This document shows positions 8,810 through 17,568 of a stretch of DNA of 64,000 bases, in pieces; the first letter of the stretch is position 1, and each line of letters opens with the position of its first letter. The stretch comes from Gammaproteobacteria bacterium (GTDB taxonomy: Bacteria > Pseudomonadota > Gammaproteobacteria > JAKBBU01): positions 45,953 through 109,952 of the forward strand of contig JAJFKN010000030.1 in NCBI GenBank assembly GCA_021773195.1, read 5' to 3'. The notes below the pieces were generated by a model. It ran no database searches, was not told where the DNA came from, and saw only the letters and a list, made by a program, of their open reading frames with translations. Position numbers and translations under genes: made by a program.

Positions 8810-9700
8810 ATGGAACAAGAGCAAAATATTTCCGCTGATTTTCCCTTTGCATCTCATTATAAAGAGGTTTTGGGACACAAAATTCATTATATTGATGAAG
8901 GACAGGGCGATCCTATCGTCTTCATTCATGGGGTGCCTACATCCAGTTATTTATGGCGCAATATTATTTCGCCATTATCCAAACATCATCGTTGTATTGC
9001 CCTAGATCTGATTGGTTATGGTCAATCGGACAAACCCGACTTAGAATACAGTGTTCGAGACCACTTAAGTTATTTTGAAGGCTTTATGCAGGCCTTAGGT
9101 CTGGAAAAAGTAACCCTTGTTATGCATGCTTGGGGATCTATTTTAGGTTTTGACTATGCTATGAAACACCCAGATAAGATCCACGGTTTAGCTTTCATGG
9201 AATCCCAATTGCGCCCAATTAAAGATTGGCGCATGTTGTCACTACCCGTAAAACAATTCGCCCAAGTTCTGTCACAGGATGATGGTGGCTACTCAGCGAT
9301 TGTTGAGCAAAATTTATTGGTGGAGCGAGTGTTGCCTAATGCGATCATGCGTCGCCTTACGCAAGAAGAAATGAATCATTATCGGGCGCCCTTCGTAGAT
9401 ATTGAGCATCGTAAATCCCTTTGGGGCTTTGTTCACGAAGTACCCTTGGGTGATGGTCAAGGAACGGCTCAGGACGTCATAGAGGGCTATTCTGAGGCTC
9501 TTCAAGCCTCTCCTATACCCAAGCTCCTGGTCTATGGCATTCCCGGTTTTGCCACTACGATAGAAACCATCGCCTGGGCTAAGGAAAGCTTGCCAAAATT
9601 AAGCGTGGTGGATGTTGGGGAAGCCTTGCACTATCCTCAAGAAACCCATCCCCAAGCCATCTCAGAGGCCTTGCATGATTGGTTAGAATCTATTGAATGA
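8810..9700 (+). CDS. Haloalkane-dehalogenase-fold alpha/beta hydrolase lacking the catalytic nucleophile
   Basis: 296 residues from the ATG at 8810, chosen because GGAG lies five bases upstream (a GTG two codons earlier is possible). It has H-G-V-P-T-S-S-Y-L-W-R, the oxyanion region of haloalkane dehalogenases, and the C-terminal catalytic-histidine region A-L-H-Y-P-Q-E. The nucleophile-elbow motif H-D-W-G-S is H-A-W-G-S here: the aspartate is alanine at residue 107. The halide-binding asparagine of H-G-N-P is also valine. It should not dehalogenate by the usual mechanism. It lies 19 bases after the glutamate dehydrogenase gene and is possibly co-transcribed. It may be a binding protein or an enzyme with a changed mechanism. 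Confidence 0.8.
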   Translation: MEQEQNISADFPFASHYKEVLGHKIHYIDEGQGDPIVFIHGVPTSSYLWRNIISPLSKHHRCIALDLIGYGQSDKPDLEYSVRDHLSYFEGFMQALGLEKVTLVMHAWGSILGFDYAMKHPDKIHGLAFMESQLRPIKDWRMLSLPVKQFAQVLSQDDGGYSAIVEQNLLVERVLPNAIMRRLTQEEMNHYRAPFVDIEHRKSLWGFVHEVPLGDGQGTAQDVIEGYSEALQASPIPKLLVYGIPGFATTIETIAWAKESLPKLSVVDVGEALHYPQETHPQAISEALHDWLESIE

Positions 9701-9888
9701 TTAATGATTGATCATTTCGTGTAAGTTTTTTGAGAATTTCTTACAAGAATCATCATTTAGACTTGCAATCATCGCTCAAATACGTATAAATATCACTGTG
9801 TTGCTAATATAGTAAGTAAACCTTGGTTTGCTTATTTTTTTAGTGATAAATTTCGATTCAATTGAATATTATTTAGAGGGAACGCGTT

Positions 9889-10068
9889 ATGAATAAATCC
9901 GCCAAGGTCGGTGCTGCTGCAGTAATCGCAGCCGCTGCTTCTTTTGTGCTAGCTGGTTGTGCTGATCCAACTGGTGAATATTGTGTACAACCTGCTGCTA
10001 AAGTAGCTCCTGTGAAAGGCATGGCAGGTAAAGGCAACCAAGGTAACAGCTGTAGCGGTCATAAATAA
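9889..10068 (+). CDS. Small cysteine-containing lipoprotein (possible MNIO substrate)
   Basis: 59 residues. An alanine-rich signal sequence ends in the lipobox L-A-G-C (Cys24), so the mature part is only about 36 residues. It contains Cys32 (E-Y-C-V) and Cys55 in a G-N-S-C-S-G-H-K tail. A GAGGG lies before the ATG, and an intrinsic terminator follows 60 bases after the stop, so the gene forms its own unit. Short secreted cysteine peptides are the known substrates of DUF692 (MNIO) enzymes, and a DUF692-DUF2063 pair lies immediately downstream in the same direction. Its role as that substrate is inference; it could be an unrelated small envelope lipoprotein. Confidence 0.75.
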   Translation: MNKSAKVGAAAVIAAAASFVLAGCADPTGEYCVQPAAKVAPVKGMAGKGNQGNSCSGHK

Positions 10069-10125
10069 TCGCTTTAGTGATGCCGATATCTTTAGAATTT
10101 CTGAAGGTATGGAAGTCTAAACGAA

Positions 10126-10152
10126 GAAGCCAGACGTTGTCTGGCTTTTTTG
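10126..10152 (+). terminator. Intrinsic terminator after the small lipoprotein gene
   Basis: AGCCAGAC (10128-10135) pairs perfectly with GTCTGGCT (10139-10146) over a three-base loop, followed by a T-run. It separates the lipoprotein gene from the DUF692 gene. Confidence 0.88.
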
Positions 10153-10271
10153 TATTATATACCTGGCACTTGATTAACCTGTTTCCCAGATATTTTGCTT
10201 TGCAAAATTCCGGAATGACGTAGTTTAAAAAGTGTTTATAATAAAACTTTCCAACAAAAGACGACGTTATC

Positions 10272-11099
10272 ATGCAATTTCTTGGTTTTGGATTAGGTCT
10301 ACGCACGCCTCATTATGATTATGTTCTTGAACATCAACCCCCTGTGGATTGGTTTGAAATTATCAGTGAAGATTATTTAGGTTTAGCGGGGCGCTCGCGT
10401 TATTATTTAGATGCCATTAAAGAACATTACCCGCTTGTTATGCACGGTGTTTCTATGTCTTTGGGCAGTGCTGATCCTCTTGATAAACATTATTTGAAAC
10501 AATTGAAGGCCTTAGCCGATCACGTGAATCCCCCCTGGTTTTCTGATCATCTTTGTTGGACGGGTGTCCACGGTAAGAATATGCATGATTTATTACCTTT
10601 GCCTTACACCGACGAAGCTATTAGGCAGGTTAGCGAAAAAGTACGCCAAGCCCAGGATTATTTACAACGCCCGATGCTTCTGGAAAATGTATCCAGCTAT
10701 ATAACTTATGAAGATTCTGCCATGACGGAATGGGATTTTTACCGAGCGGTATGTGAAGAAGCTGATTGTTTAATGCTGTTGGATGTGAATAATATTTATG
10801 TGAGCGCCTTCAATCATGATTTTGATGCTATGGATTATTTGTTGGCTATTGATAAAAAACGCGTCCAGCAATTTCATATAGCAGGGCACGATAATTGCGG
10901 CAATCATATTGTGGATACTCATGATCATCCTGTAATTGACCCCGTATGGGATCTCTACCAAGCCGCTTGTCAAAGATTTGGGCCCGTTTCTACTATGATC
11001 GAGAGGGATGCCAACATTCCAGAATTTCCTGAATTATTTGCTGAGTTACAACAGGCGAAGAAAATTGCCACACCGTTTTGGGAGGAAGTTATTGCATGA
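10272..11099 (+). CDS. DUF692 multinuclear non-heme iron oxidase (MNIO, BufB-like)
   Basis: 275 residues. Family landmarks appear in order: M-H-G-V-S-M-S-L-G-S, S-D-H-L-C-W-T-G, L-L-E-N-V-S-S-Y, L-L-D-V-N-N-I-Y-V, F-H-I-A-G-H, D-T-H-D-H-P-V and I-E-R-D-A-N. The His, Glu and Asp residues in these motifs build the di- or tri-iron site on a TIM barrel. MNIOs oxidise cysteines in small peptides, for example to oxazolone/thioamide or thiooxazole groups in methanobactins and bufferins. The stop overlaps the start of a DUF2063 gene, the standard partner, so the pair should act as an enzyme and its substrate-recognition subunit. Confidence 0.92.
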   Translation: MQFLGFGLGLRTPHYDYVLEHQPPVDWFEIISEDYLGLAGRSRYYLDAIKEHYPLVMHGVSMSLGSADPLDKHYLKQLKALADHVNPPWFSDHLCWTGVHGKNMHDLLPLPYTDEAIRQVSEKVRQAQDYLQRPMLLENVSSYITYEDSAMTEWDFYRAVCEEADCLMLLDVNNIYVSAFNHDFDAMDYLLAIDKKRVQQFHIAGHDNCGNHIVDTHDHPVIDPVWDLYQAACQRFGPVSTMIERDANIPEFPELFAELQQAKKIATPFWEEVIA

Positions 11100-11884
11100 G
11101 TGATATAACCAATACCCAAGAAATATTCCAAGCTTATTTGTTGGATAATCAAGATCAGCGTGTGTTAAAGCAAGTGACACAGCCTAATCGTGGCACCATA
11201 GAACAACGCTTAAGTATTTACGCCAAGGCTTATTGGTTGCGTCTTTATAGACATCATTGTGATTTTTATCCCACCTTGCGTGCAGTTATGGGAGAGAAGC
11301 CCTTTGAACTATTAATAGAAGCCTATGTCAATGCTGAGCCTTCTACTTTTCCATCCATCGCCCAGACAGCCTATGGCTTGTCCGATTACTTGCGCCAGAA
11401 AGAGCAAGTGTATTTAGCTGATTTGGCAAAATTTGAATGCATGTTGCAACGGATCATTGATGAGGGAGAAGGTGGACGTCTTGAGCCTTCGCAGTTACAA
11501 AGTATAGAACCCCATCGATGGCCATTTCTGCAATTCCATTTACACCCTACCGTGCACTGTTTCACTAGTGCTTGGGATGTAACCGTGCCCTGGTATGCCC
11601 ATAACATAGAGGGTAAAGCACCACAAGAGCCTCTATTGAAAGAAACCCATATCCTATTATGGCGCCAAGGTATTGAGCCTTACTATCTAGTGATTTCGCC
11701 TGCAGAATGTTGGATGTTGCAAGCCTTTCGTGAAGGTAAAACCTTCCAAGAGGTGGGGGATGGTTTAGCGGACTTTATGCCGGCGAATGATATAGCGCCA
11801 TTTCTCATTCAACACCTGCAAGGGTGGCTGCAAATGGGCACTTTTGCGGATTTTAGCTTAAAACCCGCAGCTCTCAATAATTAA
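11096..11884 (+). CDS. DUF2063 family partner of MNIO (BufC-like)
   Basis: 262 residues from the ATG at 11096, which overlaps the upstream stop (ATGA) and follows a GGAGG. The N-terminal helical domain typical of DUF2063 is visible (Y-P-T-L-R-A-V-M-G-E then Y-V-N-A-E-P-S). The second half is a beta-rich domain. In MNIO systems the DUF2063 protein recruits the precursor peptide. No signal peptide is present, so modification would happen in the cytoplasm before export. Confidence 0.88.
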   Translation: MSDITNTQEIFQAYLLDNQDQRVLKQVTQPNRGTIEQRLSIYAKAYWLRLYRHHCDFYPTLRAVMGEKPFELLIEAYVNAEPSTFPSIAQTAYGLSDYLRQKEQVYLADLAKFECMLQRIIDEGEGGRLEPSQLQSIEPHRWPFLQFHLHPTVHCFTSAWDVTVPWYAHNIEGKAPQEPLLKETHILLWRQGIEPYYLVISPAECWMLQAFREGKTFQEVGDGLADFMPANDIAPFLIQHLQGWLQMGTFADFSLKPAALNN

Positions 11885-11887
11885 CCG

Positions 11888-13357
11888 TTAAAAATACTTT
11901 GCACGTTCAGCTTCCGTGGGGATGTGGTAGTGCGTGGTTATTTTATCTTTTATCATGAGATTATTGTTTCTTTTTAGGTATTGATTAATCATTTCTAAAT
12001 CTTTGGGGCTCAATGTGCCAGCATCAAATTTCAAACGTAATGTATTAATGAAATAGGCGTAACGATCCGTTGTGTATAATACTTGTGAACCGAACAATTG
12101 TTGTTGCGCTTGCAATAGATCCAAAATATCACGGGTACCCAGTTTATAACCTCTCTCAGTACTTTTCACTGCAGATTCATTGGCAATAATAGCAGAGTTA
12201 TCGGCATGGATTTTATGCACGCCAGAGTAAATGTTATTAAAGTCTTGGCGGGTGTTGTTTTCCGTTCTGGTGCGCGTTTCTTGCAATATAGATAAGCTAG
12301 TTTGATAAAGATACTGGGTTTTTTTTACGCTGGCTTGAGTTAAACCGCCGGTGTAGACTGGCAAGGCCATGGCCACGCCACCGCTAGCTGTATCGGATTT
12401 AAAGGTACCTAAAATAGGCCCAATGTTGCTGGTTTGGTCGTAGCTACCCACAGAGAAGCCTTCTACTACGGGTAAATGGCCCGCTAGGGCGATATGAATA
12501 GCTTGGTGCGCGGCATCCACGCCATAGTGACTGGCTTGGACTAAGAGGTTTTGCTGTAAGGCTTTATTCACCCAAAGATTTACATTGTCGGGTATGGGCC
12601 TGGATAAAGGTATTTTATCGGCTAATCCTGACATGTGGGTATAGAGTTGGCCGGTTACCGTTTGTAAATCATGGCGTGCATTAATTAAATTCCGTTGAGC
12701 TGCGATTTCGCGCGAAACAATTTCATCATATTGTGCCAGAGCATTGTAAACATCTGTGCGTGTCCGCTCGCCTACACGATATTGATTAAGGTTTTGCTTG
12801 AGGTAGCGTAATACCGCTTTGCGATCAGCGATAGTAAAATCTAAAATATCCTTCGCTTCTAATACGCGGAAATAATTAACCGACACCTCAAGCATCAACC
12901 CCTGGTAAGATGCGCCAAATTTTGCGGTTGCAGCCTTTGTTGTGGCTTTTGATGCTTGGAATTTAGACCAGTCAGCGTAATTAAAAATAGGTTGCGCCAA
13001 TGTGATGCTATAGAGATTATTCGTGAAGTGTTTGCTTCCTTTGGGTGCTATGGTAAAGGTTTGATTGATGACATTCACAGTGAAGTCACGGTTACTGCTG
13101 CGAATGTTGAGATAGTTATAATTGGTTAGACCATTGATTCTGGCTTTTGGCAACAAAAGAGAACGATTGATGGGGACATTTTCTTTTGCTGATAGTAAGT
13201 TGGATTTTTCCGCTTGAAAATTAGGTTCAAAGCTTAAAGCCTGAGAAAAAGCGTCCATGAGATTTGGGGGCCGGGTAGAGGCTTTGCCATAGGCCAAGAG
13301 GGGGCAAAGCAGTATTAAGCCCAACGCGATGAATTTTAAAGGGTGTTGCATTTTCAA
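11888..13357 (-). CDS. TolC-family outer-membrane efflux protein
   Basis: 489 residues with a Sec signal peptide (hydrophobic core L-K-F-I-A-L-G-L-I-L-L). Two long repeats of alternating helix and strand are typical of TolC-like channels. It contains N-F-x-A-E-K-S at the start, R-V-G-E-R-T-R-T-D-V near the middle, and the matching R-G-Y-K-L-G-T-R-D-I-L-D-L-L-Q-A-Q in the second half. Such trimers form the outer duct of tripartite pumps or type I secretion. No membrane-fusion or pump gene is adjacent, so its partners must be encoded elsewhere. It is convergent with the DUF2063 gene, with only three bases between. Confidence 0.92.
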   Translation of the reverse strand: MKMQHPLKFIALGLILLCPLLAYGKASTRPPNLMDAFSQALSFEPNFQAEKSNLLSAKENVPINRSLLLPKARINGLTNYNYLNIRSSNRDFTVNVINQTFTIAPKGSKHFTNNLYSITLAQPIFNYADWSKFQASKATTKAATAKFGASYQGLMLEVSVNYFRVLEAKDILDFTIADRKAVLRYLKQNLNQYRVGERTRTDVYNALAQYDEIVSREIAAQRNLINARHDLQTVTGQLYTHMSGLADKIPLSRPIPDNVNLWVNKALQQNLLVQASHYGVDAAHQAIHIALAGHLPVVEGFSVGSYDQTSNIGPILGTFKSDTASGGVAMALPVYTGGLTQASVKKTQYLYQTSLSILQETRTRTENNTRQDFNNIYSGVHKIHADNSAIIANESAVKSTERGYKLGTRDILDLLQAQQQLFGSQVLYTTDRYAYFINTLRLKFDAGTLSPKDLEMINQYLKRNNNLMIKDKITTHYHIPTEAERAKYF

Positions 13358-13418
13358 AGGGGATGTGGACCTAGATTGTTTTGAGTAAGCTGCATTATAG
13401 AGAAAGTAGGGTTAATAA

Positions 13419-13450
13419 AAAACCCCAGACCTTAGGGCTGGGGTTTTTAG
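13419..13450. terminator. Bidirectional terminator downstream of the L,D-transpeptidase gene
   Basis: AACCCCAG (13421-13428) pairs with CTGGGGTT (13438-13445). T-runs lie on both strands. Reading the minus strand, it ends the transpeptidase transcript ahead of the TolC-like gene. Confidence 0.88.
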
Positions 13451-13470
13451 CTAAATTGAAGATAGCGGCT

Positions 13471-14016
13471 CTAGTAAGGTTCCACAACCACTGCACTGCC
13501 GACGGGCAAATGGCTGCTTAGGTAAGGAGCATCCCCTGGCGGTACCCGAATGCAGCCGTGGCTTGCATTGTAGTTGGGAACATGGGGTGAACCGTGAATA
13601 GCATATCCACCATGGAAGAACATGCAGTGAGGCATGGGAGCACCTCCACGCCCTAAGGGGAATTTGCTAGAAACGCATTCAGGGCCTTTTTTACGACCGA
13701 TAGTGAAGCTGCCTACGGGGGTCTTACAGGCACGCCCAACATCGGAACAATAGGCTTTACCACCTGATGCACGCCCCTCTGATACTAATGTACCATGAGC
13801 ATTATAAAGACCGTAAGCATGATGCCTTGGCGAGAAGACAAAAGTATTACGACCCGTGGGGGTTCGTGAACTGGGGAATTGATAGCTCGGTTCAGTGTAT
13901 TGGGGTTGCTGGGTCTTTGCCTGTTTGTACTCTGTTGTACAGCCGCCCACTAAAAAAAGCATTGCGGTTAAAACGAATATCAAAACAGCCCCAGAAAATA
14001 GGTTATTCAGTCTCAT
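13471..14016 (-). CDS. YkuD-type L,D-transpeptidase, lipoprotein
   Basis: 181 residues from the ATG at 14016, which is preceded by AGAGGGAGAG. A signal sequence ends in V-G-G-C, so the protein is probably lipid-anchored. The catalytic motif is complete: H-G-S-P then S-H-G-C-I-R-V, with the cysteine as nucleophile. Such enzymes make 3-3 peptidoglycan cross-links or attach proteins to the peptidoglycan in the periplasm. It is a single gene ended by the strong terminator downstream. Confidence 0.92.
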   Translation of the reverse strand: MRLNNLFSGAVLIFVLTAMLFLVGGCTTEYKQAKTQQPQYTEPSYQFPSSRTPTGRNTFVFSPRHHAYGLYNAHGTLVSEGRASGGKAYCSDVGRACKTPVGSFTIGRKKGPECVSSKFPLGRGGAPMPHCMFFHGGYAIHGSPHVPNYNASHGCIRVPPGDAPYLSSHLPVGSAVVVEPY

Positions 14017-14237
14017 TTCTCTCCCTCTTAGGTAGCTATTGTGAGGTTGTCTCCTTATATCGGCCAACTTAAGATGTGCTTGAGACATTATTATCCAGGC
14101 ATGGCTGATAATATATTAATTTGATAAGAAAATATGCTAACTCCCTCAAATAAATGAAGAATTTAGCTATTGAACCTAAAAAATATCTATGAAATGTCGC
14201 TTTGCCTTGTTATAATCCGTCTGCGCGAAAGCTGCAA

Positions 14238-14261
14238 AATAACTCCAGGGAATGAGTTATT
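14238..14261 (+). promoter_or_regulatory. Inverted repeat upstream of the FAD oxidoreductase gene
   Basis: AATAACTC (14238-14245) and GAGTTATT (14254-14261) form a perfect 8-bp stem with an 8-base loop, about 65 bases before the start codon. It could be an operator or a leader hairpin. Confidence 0.35.
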
Positions 14262-14326
14262 CGCGTAAGTCAGGCAAGGGTTATGCCTGGCACTTTGGAG
14301 ATAATTCCCATGAGGGGAGAATAATT

Positions 14327-15697
14327 ATGAAGATTGCTGTAATCGGTGCCGGTTGGTACGGTTGCCATGTGTCACGAGTCTTAAGTGAAAAAGGCTATGA
14401 CGTCACGCTCTATGAAAAAAATGCAGATATATTTAGTGGGATTTCCAGCAAGTTTGGCGTCAAACTGCACGCGGGTTCACATTACCCACGTTCCAGTGAA
14501 ACACGAAAGGGATGCCATCAGGGTTTAGAAGAATTTTGTGCGAACTACCCCGAGCTTATTAATCAATATGAATATTCCCTGTGCGGATTAGGCGATGTGG
14601 ATGCTGATGGTAAGCCACCTAAAGTAGACGTGGAACAGTTTCGTTTGGCCTCTGATGAAGTCAGTGCATCAAGAGCCATAGAACCCGAGAAAGAAGGCTA
14701 CGAGCACTTGTTGTATGCCATGGAAGTGGATGAATGTGGCATAGCCGTTGGTGAAAAACTGCGTAAATTTTTTAGTAAAATTCTCGAAGAAACTAATGTG
14801 CGTTTGATCTGCAATTTTGAAATTAAAGAATTAAAAAAAATGTCCAATGGCATATTAATTGGTGACGGGCAAGAATTTGAAATGTATGACTATGTGGTAA
14901 ATACCACCAGTTACCAAGCCTTATTGCCTGAAGATAGTGCACCACCTTTCGGTATGGAAGTGGTGTATCAACCATGTTTAGGCTTAAATTATGAAGATTT
15001 GAAACCCAACAGTTTGTTGCCATTTTCCTTCTTGGTTATGGATGGTTGGTTCCCGTGTCTTATGCCCTATGATGAGCAGGCGCCTTTTGATTCAGCTAGC
15101 CGCAATAAATATATTGTCACTCATGGTAAATGGACTGTGATGGGGTCCTTTAGTAACCTTTGTGATGCGCAACAATTATTATCAAAGTTAGATGATGAAT
15201 TTATTGAAAATCAAGTTAAACCGCGTTGCGAGGCAGATCTAGAACGATTCTGGCCTGAGTTCGCTGGGCGTTTTCGTTATGAAGGTTGGAAAGGTTGTGT
15301 CTTAGCCAAGTTAAAAACCTCCAGTGAATTTCGCACAGCAGTAACGTTCGAAGCCAATAATGTGGTGCATGTGATTCCTGGGAAAATTAGCAATATATTT
15401 GATGTGGGACGAGAAGTTATTTCACTCATCAATCAAGAACAGACTTTAATCCATGGCCAATACAGTTTTGTGGAAAATGGTGTTTTGCATAATTCATTGC
15501 GTGAAATTAGTGAACACCCAGGTGATGATAGTCGAAATACTTGCAACCTACAGACCTATGAAGATATACAGCGAGAGATGCGCTTAGAACAAAAAGTGCC
15601 TAACGAATTGCAAAGCAAGCAAAATTTGCGTTATTTGTCTAGTGCCCAGCCATGGCAGAAAAGACGGAAAGCAGAAAATGAGCGACTTCCTTCCTGA
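14327..15697 (+). CDS. FAD-dependent oxidoreductase (DAO-like)
   Basis: 456 residues from the ATG at 14327, which follows GGGGAG. The N-terminus is a Rossmann motif (I-A-V-I-G-A-G-W-Y-G-C-H) with an E-K at the end of the second strand to bind the ADP ribose. The rest looks like an amino-acid-oxidase-type substrate domain without a motif that gives the substrate. It stands alone. The last residues run into a 24-bp tandem duplication that contains the stop codon. Confident on flavin binding, not on the reaction. Confidence 0.75.
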   Translation: MKIAVIGAGWYGCHVSRVLSEKGYDVTLYEKNADIFSGISSKFGVKLHAGSHYPRSSETRKGCHQGLEEFCANYPELINQYEYSLCGLGDVDADGKPPKVDVEQFRLASDEVSASRAIEPEKEGYEHLLYAMEVDECGIAVGEKLRKFFSKILEETNVRLICNFEIKELKKMSNGILIGDGQEFEMYDYVVNTTSYQALLPEDSAPPFGMEVVYQPCLGLNYEDLKPNSLLPFSFLVMDGWFPCLMPYDEQAPFDSASRNKYIVTHGKWTVMGSFSNLCDAQQLLSKLDDEFIENQVKPRCEADLERFWPEFAGRFRYEGWKGCVLAKLKTSSEFRTAVTFEANNVVHVIPGKISNIFDVGREVISLINQEQTLIHGQYSFVENGVLHNSLREISEHPGDDSRNTCNLQTYEDIQREMRLEQKVPNELQSKQNLRYLSSAQPWQKRRKAENERLPS

Positions 15698-15737
15698 GGA
15701 TAGCTTTTACGTACTTCCTGAGGATAGCTTTTACGTA
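15690..15737. repeat. 24-bp perfect tandem duplication
   Basis: Copies at 15690-15713 and 15714-15737 are identical. The first contains the stop codon of the oxidoreductase gene. This looks like a recent slippage duplication. Confidence 0.95.
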
Positions 15738-15861
15738 ATTTTCCCTGCCCTGCAAGAACTAAGAATTTTTCTCATTTAATCATGAGGTTAGATATAATTC
15801 CAATAATAGTCTATTATTGCGCGGTAGTGTATTAGATGTGATTTTAGCTTAAGGATTTAGT

Positions 15862-17556
15862 ATGTCACTTAGCGAAGAACAACGGTATTGGTTGGAAGGA
15901 GACTTTGTTCTCGATCTTCTAAAACAATTGCCAACCCATGTCTTTTGGAAAAATAAAGATTGCGTTTATTTAGGTTGCAATGATGGCTTTGCTAAATCCC
16001 TTGGTTTAAATTCACCGGAAGACATCATTGGTAAAACCGATTATGATCTCCCTACCAAGGCGGAAGAAAGTGATGGTTATCGTGCCGATGATAAACTTGT
16101 CATGGAATCTCGCCAGCCAAAACTTAATATTGAAGAAGAACAAACTTTTCCCGATGGACGTCGCGTCGTACTACTAACCAGTAAAGTACCTCTTTTGAGT
16201 CGGGAGGGGGACGTTATTGGGGTTTTGGGTCTTTATTCTGATATTACGGAATTGAAGAAAACTCAAGAAGACCTACGCAAAGCCAAGGATGAGGCTGAAA
16301 CGGCCTATAAAGTCAAAACAGAATTTATTCAAAACATGCAACATGACATCCGTACACCTTCCAGTGGTTTAATTGGGGGTATGGATATGTTGTTAGAAGA
16401 GGTGGCTTATGTTTCACAAGGCTTAGAAGCCAGTAAGTTTAAACGCTTAAATAACTTGGTTTTACTGATTTCTAAAGCCGCCCATCAAATTCATGAATTT
16501 CTTAATGATGCTATTGATTTTGAAAATATTGATTATGTAACACGTCCTGTGCAAAATCGAAAAATTAATTTAGCTAAAATTGCACAAGCCATCATCGATG
16601 CCGAATATTTAGCTGCCAAGTCAAAGAAAGTGAACTTATCTCTATTTATTGATAAAGATATTCCAGAGATTGTTAAAGGTGATGAGTATCGAGTTAAACG
16701 GATTTTACTAAATTTAGTGAGTAATGCCGTTAAATTTACCTCAGAAGGTTCCGTGCAATTAAGCGTTAGGCTGCAAAAAAGCAGGTCTAAAAATATATTG
16801 GTAACGTTTGAAGTGTCAGATACAGGTACAGGAATCCAAGAAGATAAGCTCAATAGTATTTTTGAAATTTTTACGCGTCTCAATCCCTCTAATGAAGGCA
16901 CCTATAGAGGCAGCGGAATTGGTCTTTATCGAGTAAAACAATTTGTGGATGCGCTAAAGGGTGAAATTGATGTGGAAAGTGAGTTAGGTAAAGGCAGTAG
17001 TTTTTATATTACTTTACCCTTTGAAGAGCCTCTGGTAAGTGAATTAATTACTAAGCGTTTTCAAAAGGGTGAAGATACCCTACGCAAGGAATTATCTGAA
17101 AACCATGATGCGCTTTCCACAACCAAACTGCCCATAAGATCTTTAATTACGGATGAAAACCATTTGCATCAAGCTGCCATAAGAGTTGAGGTCTTACTGA
17201 TAGAAGACGATCTATTAGCTCGCATAGCGACTCAAAGTCGCTTGACTACAGCTGGCTGTAACGTAACCATGGCCACTAACATGAAGGAAGGTTTGGAAAA
17301 ATTAGCCGAGAGAACCTATGATGTGGTGATTTCAGATTTAGGTTTACCCGATGGTTCAGGTATCAATATTATTCATGAAATAAAAAATAACAGAAAAGCA
17401 CCCAATTATCGAACGCCTTTTGTGGCATTAACCGCTCATAGTGATAAAGAAAAGCAACAGTCACTGCATGATAGTGGTTTTGTTCTGGTGCTTAACAAAC
17501 CATTCAATGATGAGAAGATAGAATTAGTTTTCAGAGAATGTTTGAAAACCGCTTAA
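15862..17556 (+). CDS. Hybrid sensor histidine kinase (PAS-HisKA-HATPase-REC)
   Basis: 564 residues without membrane segments. A PAS domain covers about residues 15-130 (F-W-K-N-K-D-C-V-Y-L-G-C-N). The H-box is at H161 (H-D-I-R-T-P). The HATPase has N-L-V-S-N-A-V-K-F-T, D-T-G-T-G-I and G-S-G-I-G-L-Y. A C-terminal receiver domain (E-D-D, then S-D-L-G-L-P-D-G-S-G) ends the protein. It should sense a soluble cytoplasmic signal and pass phosphate from His to its own Asp, then to an unseen phosphotransfer protein. No response regulator is adjacent. Confidence 0.93.
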   Translation: MSLSEEQRYWLEGDFVLDLLKQLPTHVFWKNKDCVYLGCNDGFAKSLGLNSPEDIIGKTDYDLPTKAEESDGYRADDKLVMESRQPKLNIEEEQTFPDGRRVVLLTSKVPLLSREGDVIGVLGLYSDITELKKTQEDLRKAKDEAETAYKVKTEFIQNMQHDIRTPSSGLIGGMDMLLEEVAYVSQGLEASKFKRLNNLVLLISKAAHQIHEFLNDAIDFENIDYVTRPVQNRKINLAKIAQAIIDAEYLAAKSKKVNLSLFIDKDIPEIVKGDEYRVKRILLNLVSNAVKFTSEGSVQLSVRLQKSRSKNILVTFEVSDTGTGIQEDKLNSIFEIFTRLNPSNEGTYRGSGIGLYRVKQFVDALKGEIDVESELGKGSSFYITLPFEEPLVSELITKRFQKGEDTLRKELSENHDALSTTKLPIRSLITDENHLHQAAIRVEVLLIEDDLLARIATQSRLTTAGCNVTMATNMKEGLEKLAERTYDVVISDLGLPDGSGINIIHEIKNNRKAPNYRTPFVALTAHSDKEKQQSLHDSGFVLVLNKPFNDEKIELVFRECLKTA

Positions 17557-17568
17557 ATGAAGCTTCAA

